Assembly (NCBI RefSeq): GCF_965279055.1
Contig: NZ_OZ257125.1
Location: 4,340,001 to 4,404,000, forward strand
Direction of reading: 5' to 3'
Origin: Hydrocarboniphaga sp965279055
GTDB taxonomy: Bacteria > Pseudomonadota > Gammaproteobacteria > Nevskiales > Nevskiaceae
DNA: 64,000 nucleotides
Shown here: in pieces, positions 8,452 to 16,324 of the stretch
How positions within the stretch are numbered: the first letter of the stretch is position 1
How the letters are laid out: each line of letters starts with the position of its first letter
Program-made: the position numbers and the translations under genes
The notes under the pieces: generated by a model
Seen by the model: the letters and a program-made list of their open reading frames with translations, nothing else
What the model was told of the DNA's origin: nothing
The model's database searches: none

Positions 8452-9218
8452 GCGCGCTGTCTTTCCTGCCGATCGCCGGCCTGCCGGAAGTCCAGCCCGG
8501 CGACGATCTCGTGCAACTGCTGCAGCATGCGCAGCTCGATGATGGCAATCCCGCCGTGCACGATGGCGACGTACTGGTGGTCGCGCAGAAGATCGTTTCC
8601 AAGGCGGAGAATCGCTATGTCGATCTGGCCGCGATCGAACCCGGCATCGAGGCGCGCAGCCTGGCGCAGCGCTGCGGCAAGGATGCGCGCCTGGTCGAGC
8701 TGGTGCTGCGCGAATCCAGCGAGGTGCTGCGCGTCGCGCCCGGCGTGCTGATCGTGCGTCACCGCCTCGGCCACGTCGTCGCCAATGCGGCGATCGACCA
8801 GTCCAACCTGCCGCAGCAGGGCGAGCGCGCGCTGCTGCTGCCGGCGGATCCGGATGCATCCGCGCGCGCCTTGCGTGCGAGTTTGCAGCAGCAATACGGC
8901 ATCCGCGTCGCGGTGCTGATATCCGACAGCTTCGGCCGCGCCTGGCGCATGGGCGTCTGCGGCGTCTGCGTCGGCTGCTCGGGCCTGCGGGCGCTGGTCG
9001 ACCAGCGCGGCCGCCTGGACCGCAGCGGTCGCGCGCTGCAGGTCACGCAGCTGGCGATCGCCGACCAGCTCTGCGCGACCGCGACCCTGGTCTGCGGCGA
9101 AGCCGCCGAAGGCCGGCCGATGGTCATCGCGCGCGGCGTCGCGGCGGAATATTTCAGCGAGGAGGAGCACGGCGCGGCCGAGCTGATCCGGCCGATCACG
9201 CAGGATCTGTTTCGCTGA
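8448..9218 (+). CDS. cofE: CofE, coenzyme F420-0:L-glutamate ligase
   Basis: CofE adds L-glutamates to F420-0 with GTP. The 256-residue product shows the family blocks in order: GDVLVVAQKIVSKAENR, RHRLGHVVANAAIDQSNLP, LLLPADPDASARALRASL, ISDSFGRAWRMG, then DRSGRALQVTQLAIADQL and LVCGEAAEGRPMVIARG. The start is the GTG at 8448 overlapping the fbiC stop in a GTGA arrangement, indicating translational coupling. The protein is the stand-alone length: the nitroreductase-like C-terminal domain found in mycobacterial FbiB is absent. The strand after the SDSFGR motif reads GVCGVCVGCSG, with three cysteines in a stretch usually filled by small or aliphatic residues (for example GVAIGVAG). A bidirectional terminator follows. 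Confidence 0.93.
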   Translation: MSALSFLPIAGLPEVQPGDDLVQLLQHAQLDDGNPAVHDGDVLVVAQKIVSKAENRYVDLAAIEPGIEARSLAQRCGKDARLVELVLRESSEVLRVAPGVLIVRHRLGHVVANAAIDQSNLPQQGERALLLPADPDASARALRASLQQQYGIRVAVLISDSFGRAWRMGVCGVCVGCSGLRALVDQRGRLDRSGRALQVTQLAIADQLCATATLVCGEAAEGRPMVIARGVAAEYFSEEEHGAAELIRPITQDLFR

Positions 9219-9268
9219 GCCTCACCCACGGCGGCTTACTGCCTGCCCGGCGACGGGGCGGTACAAAC

Positions 9269-9298
9269 AAAAAAGGCGCGACTAAGTCGCGCCTTTTT
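9269..9298. terminator. Bidirectional rho-independent terminator
   Basis: A stem of AAAAAGGCGCGAC and GTCGCGCCTTTTT around a TAA loop, lying between the convergent cofE and first TonB receptor genes. It has an A-run on one side and a T-run on the other, so it can act for both strands. Confidence 0.92.
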
Positions 9299-9315
9299 AT
9301 TTACCGCAGTGAACC

Positions 9316-11958
9316 TCAGAAGTTCACCCGCACCCTGGCGCCATACATGCGGGGCTCGCCCAGATACGCCGACTCGAAGCCGAAGCTGTTGAGGCCGCCG
9401 GTCACGGTGGAGTAGTACTCCTTGTCGAACACATTGGTCACGAACAGGCCACCATCCACCGGACCGCCGTAGATCGAGTTCCAGCTCAGGTTCAGGTTGG
9501 TCAGCGAGCGCGGGCTCAGACTCTTGCCGTAGGGCGACGAGCGATTGACCAGGAAGCTGCTCTGGTAGGTGTAGGTCGCTGCTGCCGTCACATCACCGAC
9601 TTTCGCGTCGAACGGCAAGGTGTAAGCGAGCGTCGCCGCCAGCTTGTTCTTCGGCGTGTACGGCAGCGGATCGCCTTCCACCGCCAGCGGCACCGTGATG
9701 TCGTATGGCGGGCTGGCCGGAATCGTGTCGACTTTCTCGATCTTGGCGTTGAGGTAGGCGTAGCTCAGGCTCAGGTTCACGCCGCGCACCGGAATCAGCA
9801 CCGTCTCCACTTCGGCGCCGTAGATGCGCGACTTGCCGGCATTGACGATGCCGACGTTGCCGGGCAACTGGCCGGTGGAGCTGGCGAAGCCGTTTGACAG
9901 CTGCTGATCCTGGAAGTCGTTGTAGAACGCCGCGACGTTGAACGTGCCGCGCACCGGACCATGGAACACGATCTTGCTACCGAGTTCGTAAGTGTCGACC
10001 TGCTCCGCGTCATAGCTGATCGCAGCCGATGCCGAGTACGGCGCGACGCCACCCTGGCGATAGCCGCGCGACCACTTGCCGTACAGCAACAGGTCGTCGG
10101 TCGGCTTGTAGTCCAGTCCCAGCACCCAGGTAAAGGCGTCGGTTTTTTTGCTGTACTGCAGACGGCAGTCTTCCAGCGACGCGGCCGGTGCACCACCGCG
10201 CGGGCTGGTGGCCTGACCGGTATCGGGGTTCGAGCAATACAGCTGCGGCGTATCGTAGCCCGGGCCTCCGAACAGCCAGCGCGCGTTGATCGCGTCCGAC
10301 TCGACCTTGTCGTTGGTATAGCGAACGCCGCCGGTCACTTTGAGCTGATCGGTCAGCGAATAGGTCGACTGCGTGTACAGACCGAAGTCGGTGTAGTCGA
10401 TCGTGCCGAGCTGATAGCCGACGTTGCCGACCAGGCCGAGCCGCGGATTGTGCGCACCGATCACGTCGTAGCAATCGAGCGTATCCGGGTTGTCGCAATG
10501 CACGGTGTTCTGCGAGCGCGAGCCGTTCGGATGACGGCCCTCGCTGTACTCGAAGTAGCCGCCGGCCTGCCATACCAGGCGGCTGTCCAGCGCGTTGCCC
10601 TGGAACTGCAGCTCTTCGGTCAGAGTCGACTGGTCGACGGTGTGGCCGCCGGCAGCCGGCGCCGAGCCCACGCCATAGATGCTCAGGCCGGCGTCCTGCG
10701 GACGGCCGACCGCGTCGGTGCCGTAGTTCAGGAAAGTGCCCGAACCCGCCGGGAATTCATGGCTACCGTCCGGAGCCAGGAAGTTGGAACCGTAGAGATT
10801 TTCTTTCAGATCATTGGTCAGCGCCGCGTAGCTGGCGATGTTCTTGACCGTCAGCGTATCGCTCGCCGTCCAGGTGGTGGTGTTGATCAGCTGGTACTGC
10901 TCGGTTTCGGTGTGGGCGTCCTTCTCGTCGTTGCCGACTCGGTAGTAGCCACCGTCCGCCTCACGCTGCATCTGCGCGTCGGCCATGTTGGCGAGCAGCG
11001 CGAAATACGGGTTGGTGGTCGGACCGGGGGTGATCGTCGCGATCACTTTCGGAATCACGCCATTGGTGCTGGACTTGCTCCATGAGGCGATGGTGTAGTT
11101 CTCTACGTTCTCGGTGACATCGACCACCAGGCTGGCGCGAGCCGCGGTGTAGCCGACGTCGGCAAAGTCGGTCGGGCCGATGCCGGACTTGCTCTCCAGA
11201 TAACCGTCGCGATGATTGCGATCGACGCCGAGACGGAAGCGCACGCTGTCATTGAACGGCACGTTGACCACGGCCGTGGTCTGCTGCATGTCGTAGTTGC
11301 CGAGCTTGTTTTCGACGAAGCCTTCATAGGCGCCGGTCGGCTTCTGCGGCACCAGCAGCACGGCGCCGCCGGTGGTGTTGCGGCCGAACAGGGTGCCCTG
11401 CGGGCCTTTCAGCACCTGCACATTGGCCAGGTCGAAGAACGAGCCGGGGCCGGCGCCTTCGCCGCCCGGCACCGCGCTGCCGCCGCGCGGTGCGACGACG
11501 TCGGCAAAGTAGATGCCGACCGACGGCGTGGTGCGTTGTTCCTGAGAGAAACCACGGATCGCGAACGAGGCGTTCTCGCCGCCGTAGCGCGAATTGCTCG
11601 ACAGCGACGGCGTGTACGTCGCCAGGTCGGTGCCCGAATTCACGTTGCGATCGGTCAGCTGTTCCTGGTTGAACACGGTGATCGAGATCGGCACGTCCTG
11701 CAGGCGTTCCTGCACGCGGCGTGCGGTGACGATGACTTCGCCGATGCCGTCATCCGCATTCGTGTTGTCCGCGGTTACGGGCGCTTCGGCGGTGGCAGCC
11801 TCTACAGCGGGAGCTGCCTCGGCGGCCGGCGCTGCCTGCTCGGTTGCCGGGGCCACCGGCACATCGGTCGCCGGGGCCTCCTGGGCCACTGCGGCCGCGC
11901 AGGCCAGCAAGCCCAAAGTCGTCGCGCACAGCCTTCCCTTGTTGATGCTACTGCTCAT
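9316..11958 (-). CDS. TonB-dependent outer-membrane receptor (1)
   Basis: An 880-residue TonB-dependent receptor. The signal peptide is about residues 1-26 (cleavage after ACAAAVAQ), followed by an Ala/Pro/Glu-rich spacer to about residue 65. The plug begins at IGEVIVTARRVQERLQDVPISI and includes IRGFSQEQR and NVQVLKGPQGTLFGRNTTGGAV. The 22-strand barrel runs to the terminal aromatic YGARVRVNF. This is the large IroN/FecA-like class that sphingomonads and Xanthomonadales use for hydrophobic or complex organics as well as siderophores. The ATG at 11958 is preceded by AGGAGAG; an in-frame upstream ATG lacks such a site. It is a clear paralogue of the receptor at 20595-23240. Location beside F420 and catabolic genes suggests uptake of the island's substrate; iron uptake remains an alternative. 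Confidence 0.92.
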   Translation of the reverse strand: MSSSINKGRLCATTLGLLACAAAVAQEAPATDVPVAPATEQAAPAAEAAPAVEAATAEAPVTADNTNADDGIGEVIVTARRVQERLQDVPISITVFNQEQLTDRNVNSGTDLATYTPSLSSNSRYGGENASFAIRGFSQEQRTTPSVGIYFADVVAPRGGSAVPGGEGAGPGSFFDLANVQVLKGPQGTLFGRNTTGGAVLLVPQKPTGAYEGFVENKLGNYDMQQTTAVVNVPFNDSVRFRLGVDRNHRDGYLESKSGIGPTDFADVGYTAARASLVVDVTENVENYTIASWSKSSTNGVIPKVIATITPGPTTNPYFALLANMADAQMQREADGGYYRVGNDEKDAHTETEQYQLINTTTWTASDTLTVKNIASYAALTNDLKENLYGSNFLAPDGSHEFPAGSGTFLNYGTDAVGRPQDAGLSIYGVGSAPAAGGHTVDQSTLTEELQFQGNALDSRLVWQAGGYFEYSEGRHPNGSRSQNTVHCDNPDTLDCYDVIGAHNPRLGLVGNVGYQLGTIDYTDFGLYTQSTYSLTDQLKVTGGVRYTNDKVESDAINARWLFGGPGYDTPQLYCSNPDTGQATSPRGGAPAASLEDCRLQYSKKTDAFTWVLGLDYKPTDDLLLYGKWSRGYRQGGVAPYSASAAISYDAEQVDTYELGSKIVFHGPVRGTFNVAAFYNDFQDQQLSNGFASSTGQLPGNVGIVNAGKSRIYGAEVETVLIPVRGVNLSLSYAYLNAKIEKVDTIPASPPYDITVPLAVEGDPLPYTPKNKLAATLAYTLPFDAKVGDVTAAATYTYQSSFLVNRSSPYGKSLSPRSLTNLNLSWNSIYGGPVDGGLFVTNVFDKEYYSTVTGGLNSFGFESAYLGEPRMYGARVRVNF

Positions 11959-12108
11959 GCATTCTCTCCTCACCGCCGCGTGATTTTTAGGCCCGCCCAC
12001 GAAACGAAGGCGACCTTTATTTGGCATCCGGTCTGGAACATTCATCCGCCGCTAGCGAACGAATCGTTACAAACCTGGCGCAACGCTACCCGTCGCATCG
12101 CTGCCAGT

Positions 12109-12119
12109 CAACACAGTTG
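12109..12119. promoter_or_regulatory. CAAC-ACA-GTTG candidate operator (site 2 of 5)
   Basis: Inverted repeat with 4-bp arms and a 3-base centre, 151 bases upstream of the first TonB receptor start. The preceding bases (CAGT) are the same as those before the site at 23559, so the two share CAGTCAAC followed by GTTG. Confidence 0.45.
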
Positions 12120-12163
12120 TCGATTATCTGATGATCGCGGTTTTTACCCGTTGAAAAGCCGAC

Positions 12164-12189
12164 ATTGATGGCATTTAAATGCCAGCAAT
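12164..12189. promoter_or_regulatory. 26-bp AT-rich palindrome, candidate operator
   Basis: The central 16 bases TGGCATTTAAATGCCA (12169-12184) are a perfect palindrome. The pairing extends outward by ATTG/CAAT with a single mismatch at 12168/12185. It lies 206 bases upstream of the TonB receptor start and 284 bases upstream of the sulfotransferase start. The symmetry and length fit the site of a dimeric repressor, but no regulator can be matched to it. Confidence 0.55.
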
Positions 12190-12472
12190 TGACGGGCTTT
12201 TGCGCGCTGTCTGATATCGATTAAAGGACACGGCACAGCAGGCTACGGCCGGCTTTATTCACCATTCGAGCATTCGAAGTGCATCGATATCGATGCCGCG
12301 ACGCAATGTCGATATCCGGCCATCTTTCGTCGATGTTGAAATGCTGCCGCCATACGCAGCCGGCCCCACATCATCGCAAGGGCCCGATTGCAGCCGATCG
12401 CAGCATTGCCGCAGTCAAAGACGCTGGGTAGCCTGAACCGGCGCCCGGTGCGCTGCCACGGAGCAAGAACCA

Positions 12473-13624
12473 GTGAGCCGAGTTTCCGAGCTTTTGCGCC
12501 AGGCGCGCTCGACGAGCGCGCTCGACGATTTTGGTGAGGACAGCTTCCGCGAAGGCCTGGAGCGCCTGGTCGATGCCGTCGACCGCGAAGCGCGCTTGAG
12601 CGAACGCGGCCGCATCGGCTTCGACCTGCAGGTCGTCGATCTGCTGGTCAACCGTCTGCAGGTCGAGCACTGGTATCGCCTGCATCCGGAAATCGACGAG
12701 CAGCAGATCGTGGCGCCGCTGATTGGCCTGGGCCTGCCGCGCACCGGCTCGACGGCGCTGTCGTGCCTGCTCGCCGAAGATCCGCAGGTGCGCTCGATCC
12801 GCAACTGGGAGGCGCTGATGCCCTGCCCGCCGCCGGAGACCGCGACCGAGTTCAGCGATCCGCGCATCGAAATCGCGCAGCGCCTCGTGCTGAAGCGCCA
12901 GCAGATGTTCCCGCGCAAGATGGCGATGCTGCCGTCGTCGGCGACGATGCCGACCGAGTGCCAGACCTATATGGGCTACGACTTCAAGAGCCATCTTTTC
13001 CAGGCGCTGTGGCAGGTACCGTCGTATGCGCGGTGGCTCAACCACGACGCCGATCTGGTGCCGACGTATCGCTACGTCAAGCGCGTGCTGAAGCTGCTGC
13101 AATGGCGCTGCCCGCCGCATAGGTGGCGGCTGAAGAATCCCAGCCACATCGTGTTCATCGACGCGCTAGACGAAGTGTTCCCCGACGCGCGCTACTGGAT
13201 GACGCATCGCGATATCGGCAAGGTGATTCCTTCGGTCGCGGACCTGTACCACGAGCTGATCAGGGCCTCGTCGGACCAAGTCGACAAGACCTATATCGGA
13301 GAGCTGAGCGCGCACTGGTGCGAGCTCGGCATGCGCAAGCTGATCGCGTTCCGCGACGCCGGCAACGACTCGCGTTTCTTCGACATTCATTTCGTGCCGT
13401 TCCAGAAAGATCCGTTCACGGCGATCGCGAAGCTCTACCAGTTTCTCGGCGAGCCGCTCGGCGCTGAGGCGCTGGAGCGCATGCAGGCCTGGCGCCGCGA
13501 CACGCCGCGCGACCAGCACGGCGAGCACCATTACGACGCGGCCGATTTCGGCATCGACCTCGGCCAGCTTCGCGAACGCTTTGCTTTCTATACCGAGCGC
13601 TTCGGTATCGCCGTTTCCAGTTGA
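12473..13624 (+). CDS. Sulfotransferase family protein
   Basis: A 383-residue protein of the PAPS-dependent sulfotransferase family (Sulfotransfer_3-like). The 5'-phosphosulfate-binding loop GLGLPRTGSTAL is at about residues 85-96. Conserved downstream segments include WRLKNPSHIVFIDALDEVFPDARYWMTHRD (3'-phosphate region) and FDIHFVPFQKDPFTAIAKLYQFLG. Members with this N-terminal extension are frequent in actinobacterial and sphingomonad catabolic islands, where their acceptors are unknown. The start is the GTG at 12473 with GGAG about 10 bases upstream. It is divergent from TonB receptor 1, and a palindromic repeat separates it from the next gene. Sulfation of a hydroxylated hydrophobic substrate is an inference only. 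Confidence 0.85.
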   Translation: MSRVSELLRQARSTSALDDFGEDSFREGLERLVDAVDREARLSERGRIGFDLQVVDLLVNRLQVEHWYRLHPEIDEQQIVAPLIGLGLPRTGSTALSCLLAEDPQVRSIRNWEALMPCPPPETATEFSDPRIEIAQRLVLKRQQMFPRKMAMLPSSATMPTECQTYMGYDFKSHLFQALWQVPSYARWLNHDADLVPTYRYVKRVLKLLQWRCPPHRWRLKNPSHIVFIDALDEVFPDARYWMTHRDIGKVIPSVADLYHELIRASSDQVDKTYIGELSAHWCELGMRKLIAFRDAGNDSRFFDIHFVPFQKDPFTAIAKLYQFLGEPLGAEALERMQAWRRDTPRDQHGEHHYDAADFGIDLGQLRERFAFYTERFGIAVSS

Positions 13625-13634
13625 AGTAGACGAG

Positions 13635-13718
13635 AAACCCCGTCCGTCCCCAGCAGACCACACCGTGCTCGGGTCCCTCGATACGCCGCAAAGCGGCTAC
13701 TCGGGACGAACGGGGTTT
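13635..13718. repeat. Palindromic repeat family R1, copy a (truncated)
   Basis: The right half reads CCCTCGATACGCCGC...GGCTACTCGGGACGAACGGGGTTT as in the copies at 33887, 34126 and 37841. The left half (from AAACCCCGTCCGTCCCC) has lost the internal GTATCGAGGG segment. It lies between the sulfotransferase stop and the CrtC/AttH-like gene. Confidence 0.85.
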
Positions 13719-13751
13719 CGTGGAATCATCAAACGCATGCAGGAGACAGCC

Positions 13752-14798
13752 ATGACTCTAAGCCCACAGCAACTCAGCGGCGGCCTGGCGCTGGACAAGG
13801 ACTGGGTGCTCCCCGGCCAGCCCGAGCATCCGGAGATGCGCGAAAGCGTGTCGGTGTGGCTGTTCGACGACAGCGGCCAGTTCGCGTTTCCGCGCGGCGG
13901 CATCGAGGCCGAGTCGCAGTCCTGGGACAAGCGCCTGCTGCAAGCGAACTTCGCATTTACCGACGGCCGGGTGATGAGCGGCGCCGGCCGCGCGGCGGCG
14001 CCTTCTGCGATCGACGACGCCGGCAAGCCGGCGATCATCGGCGCCGGCGCGCTGCGCTTTCGGTGCATCGAGCCGTTCAGGCGCTGGACGATGCACTTCG
14101 ACGGTCCGGCTCGCGACGGCACTCATGCCGACCAAGCCGACGGCAGCTTCAAGACCACGAGCAGGACCGCACCGGTGAAGCTCGACGTCGACATGACGAT
14201 GGTGACGCCGGCCTGGGTGCAGGAAGTCTGCGCCGACAACGCGAAGATGAGCGCGCAGGAACTCGCCAATGCGCAGGCAATGGGCCTGGGCTACCGCTTC
14301 GAGCACCACTTCCGCGCCCGCGGCAGGCTGCAGATCGACGGCAGAACGCGCGACTTCACCGGCACCGGCACGCGCATCCATCGCCAGAGCATCCGTCGCC
14401 TCGACGGCTTCTACGGCCATTGCTGGCTTTCGGCGCTGTTCCCGGACGGCCGCGCCTTCGGCTGTCTGGCATATCCGCCGCAGGCCGGGCAAACTGAATA
14501 CTCATACAACGACGCTGTTGTTTACCAGGACGGCAAGCTGTACCCGGCGCGCATCGTCAAGGCGCCGTTCCTGCGGCGTATCGTTTTTGCAGGCGATGAC
14601 GTATCGGTCGAGCTACAATCGGAGCTCGGACTGACGCGCATCGAAGGCCTCACCACGCTGTCGACGTTCCGTGTCGGCAACCCGGATATCGGCGGCCTGA
14701 ACCTGCAGCAGGGCGCGGCGTGTTTTACCTGGGATGGGCAAAGCGCCTACGGCATGGTCGAGCGGTCCAGTCACGAAAGCCTGACCACGATCGGCTAA
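13752..14798 (+). CDS. CrtC/AttH-like (DUF7064/7065-type) beta-barrel protein, function unknown
   Basis: A 348-residue cytoplasmic protein without signal peptide. Features that can be seen are an N-terminal RESVSVWLFDDSGQFAFPRGGIE strand pair, WTMHFDGPAR, a central HHFRARGRLQIDG strand, and RLDGFYGHCWLSALFPDGRAFGCL. These recall the two-lipocalin fold of carotenoid 1,2-hydratase and AttH proteins and the DUF7064/DUF7065 proteins that accompany SDR, MaoC and acyl-CoA genes in mycobacterial and sphingomonad degradative clusters. The ATG at 13752 follows AGGAGA; the open frame extends upstream through the repeat but without a ribosome site. It is followed 21 bases later by an SDR gene. A hydratase or lipid-binding role is possible; neither is shown. 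Confidence 0.6.
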   Translation: MTLSPQQLSGGLALDKDWVLPGQPEHPEMRESVSVWLFDDSGQFAFPRGGIEAESQSWDKRLLQANFAFTDGRVMSGAGRAAAPSAIDDAGKPAIIGAGALRFRCIEPFRRWTMHFDGPARDGTHADQADGSFKTTSRTAPVKLDVDMTMVTPAWVQEVCADNAKMSAQELANAQAMGLGYRFEHHFRARGRLQIDGRTRDFTGTGTRIHRQSIRRLDGFYGHCWLSALFPDGRAFGCLAYPPQAGQTEYSYNDAVVYQDGKLYPARIVKAPFLRRIVFAGDDVSVELQSELGLTRIEGLTTLSTFRVGNPDIGGLNLQQGAACFTWDGQSAYGMVERSSHESLTTIG

Positions 14799-14819
14799 GA
14801 ACATACAACAGGAGACATC

Positions 14820-15599
14820 ATGAAAATCGACTCATCGCTGGCTGCCGTCGTCACCGGCGGCGCTTCGGGCCTGGGCTATGCCACGGTGCAGGCGCTGCGT
14901 GCGGCCGGCGTCAAAGTCGCGATCTTCGACCTCAACCCCGAGGCCGGCGAAAAGGCCGCGGCCGACACCGGATCGCTGTTCTGCCAGTGCGATGTGCTCA
15001 GCGACGACAGCGTCGACGCCGCTTTCGCCAAGGCGCGCGCCGCCCACGGCCAGGAGCGCGCGCTGGTGTGCTGCGCCGGCGGCGGCAACTCGATTCTCAC
15101 CGCCAAGCGGGACAAGACCACCGGCGAGATTTCCATCTTCCCGTCGGACAAGTTCGAGTGGGTGCTCAGGCTCAACACGGTTGGCACGTTCCGCTGCGTG
15201 ACGCGCTCGGCGGCCGGCATGATGACGCTGGAGCCGATCGACGGTGAGCGCGGCGTGATGGTCAACACCGCTTCGGCCGCGGCGACCGATGGCCAGATGG
15301 GCCAGGCTGCCTATTCCGCCGCAAAGGCCGCGATCGTCGGCATGACCTTGACCATCGCGCGCGATCTCTCGCGTGAAGGCATCCGCATCAACACCATCCA
15401 GCCCGGCATTTTCGACACGCCGGCCATGGCGCGCGCGACGCCGGCGATGAAGCAGGCGCTGGGCGCGATGGTGCCGTTCCCGCCGCGCATGGGCGAAGCG
15501 CCGGAGTACGCGAGCCTGGCGCTGGAGATGATCCGCAACGGTTACTTCAACGGCGAAACCGTGCGGCTCGACGGCGCCATCCGCATGCAGCCGAAGTAA
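14820..15599 (+). CDS. SDR, type II 3-hydroxyacyl-CoA dehydrogenase-like (HSD10 type)
   Basis: A 259-residue classical SDR. The cofactor loop TGGASGLG is at residues 12-19, the NAD-preferring aspartate at D37 (AIFDLN), and the catalytic triad is S152, Y165 (YSAAK) and K169. The long insert TTGEISIFPSDKFEWVLRLNTVGTF and the ending NGYFNGETVRLDGAIRMQPK are typical of type II 3-hydroxyacyl-CoA/17-beta-hydroxysteroid dehydrogenases of the HSD17B10 type. It would oxidise a 3-hydroxyacyl-CoA to the 3-keto form with NAD+. AGGAGA lies just before the ATG. The adjacent thioesterase gene starts 7 bases after the stop, so the two are probably co-transcribed with the AttH-like gene. Confidence 0.88.
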   Translation: MKIDSSLAAVVTGGASGLGYATVQALRAAGVKVAIFDLNPEAGEKAAADTGSLFCQCDVLSDDSVDAAFAKARAAHGQERALVCCAGGGNSILTAKRDKTTGEISIFPSDKFEWVLRLNTVGTFRCVTRSAAGMMTLEPIDGERGVMVNTASAAATDGQMGQAAYSAAKAAIVGMTLTIARDLSREGIRINTIQPGIFDTPAMARATPAMKQALGAMVPFPPRMGEAPEYASLALEMIRNGYFNGETVRLDGAIRMQPK

Positions 15600-15606
15600 G
15601 CCGCGC

Positions 15607-16026
15607 ATGGATGCAGAAGCGCTGCGCGCGGCCGGCTGGGCCTCGATGGAAGCCAGCGGTTTCACCGGCTACATCGCGCCGCTGTGGCGGCGCGGCACGC
15701 CGGGCGTGGACCGCGCGGTCGGCTTTCTTGCCGACGAGCGCCACACCAACTACCAGCAGACCGTGCACGGCGGCGCGCTGATGACCTTCGCCGACATCGG
15801 CCTGGGCTGGGTCGCGGCCGACGCGCTCGGCCATACGCGCTGCGTCACCGCGCAGCTGGCGATCCAGCTCGTCGCCAGCCCCAAGGTCGGCGACTTCATC
15901 AGCTGCCAGGCGGAGCTGGTGCGGCGCACTTCGCAGATGGTGTTCGTGCGCGGCCTGATCAAGGCGGGGGACAGGACCGTGGCCAGCGCCGACGGCATCT
16001 GGAAAGTGCTGGAGCTGCGGCCTTAG
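15607..16026 (+). CDS. PaaI-type hotdog thioesterase
   Basis: A 139-residue single-hotdog protein. The HGGALMTFADIGLGWVA helix holds the conserved HGG-x8-D pattern of PaaI/YdiI-like acyl-CoA thioesterases, and TAQLAIQLVASPKVGDFISCQAELVRRT forms the following strands. It would release free acid from an acyl- or aryl-CoA. It follows the 3-hydroxyacyl-CoA dehydrogenase by 7 bases. Its stop codon (TAG, 16024-16026) forms part of the TTAG target duplication of the MITE-like element inserted directly after it, so the original C-terminus may have been slightly altered. Confidence 0.85.
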   Translation: MDAEALRAAGWASMEASGFTGYIAPLWRRGTPGVDRAVGFLADERHTNYQQTVHGGALMTFADIGLGWVAADALGHTRCVTAQLAIQLVASPKVGDFISCQAELVRRTSQMVFVRGLIKAGDRTVASADGIWKVLELRP

Positions 16027-16293
16027 GGAACCTCTGATCAAGTCCTGCACGTCCGCGCCGGCGTCAAAACCGGCGCGATGCAAGGAAGGCGCGACGATGT
16101 GTATTGGACCTACATGAGGAGCGACTGACGCCGCAGCGTGCCGGTTTTGACGCCGGCCCTTCGGGTTGCCCCGGAAATGTCGCCATGCCGCGTTGCTCGT
16201 CCCTTGTTTGGAATCACCAAACCGCGGGACTCGCGCCTTGCCTGGCGGCATTTCCGGGGCAACGCGGGCGCGCAGGACTTGATCAGAGGTTCC
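16027..16293. mobile_element. MITE-like element (267 bp) with 22-bp terminal inverted repeats and TTAG duplication
   Basis: The ends 16027-16048 (GGAACCTCTGATCAAGTCC...) and 16272-16293 are perfect complements. TTAG flanks both sides (16023-16026 and 16294-16297), as expected for a 4-bp target duplication of the YTAR type made by IS5-group transposases. There is no transposase gene. Two further perfect or near-perfect stems lie inside: 16057-16074 with 16140-16157 (18 bp) and 16165-16185 with 16243-16263. The whole can fold into a three-way junction as single-stranded DNA or RNA. Confidence 0.88.
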
Positions 16294-16324
16294 TTAGCGG
16301 AACGTTGCTTCACGTGGCGCGGTT

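Larger units (their letters stand above)
11959..12472. other. 514-bp divergent regulatory region between TonB receptor 1 and sulfotransferase
   Basis: No coding sequence is supported. The stretch is less GC-rich than its surroundings and holds two candidate operators: CAACACAGTTG at 12109-12119 and a 26-bp inverted repeat at 12164-12189. The size and content fit divergent promoters for the receptor (minus strand) and the sulfotransferase (plus strand). Confidence 0.6.

Noticed and set aside
14504..14519. ACAAC-N6-GTTGT inside the AttH-like gene, resembling the operator motif
   Set aside because: It lies within coding sequence (YNDAVVYQDG) with spacing 6 rather than 3; most likely chance.
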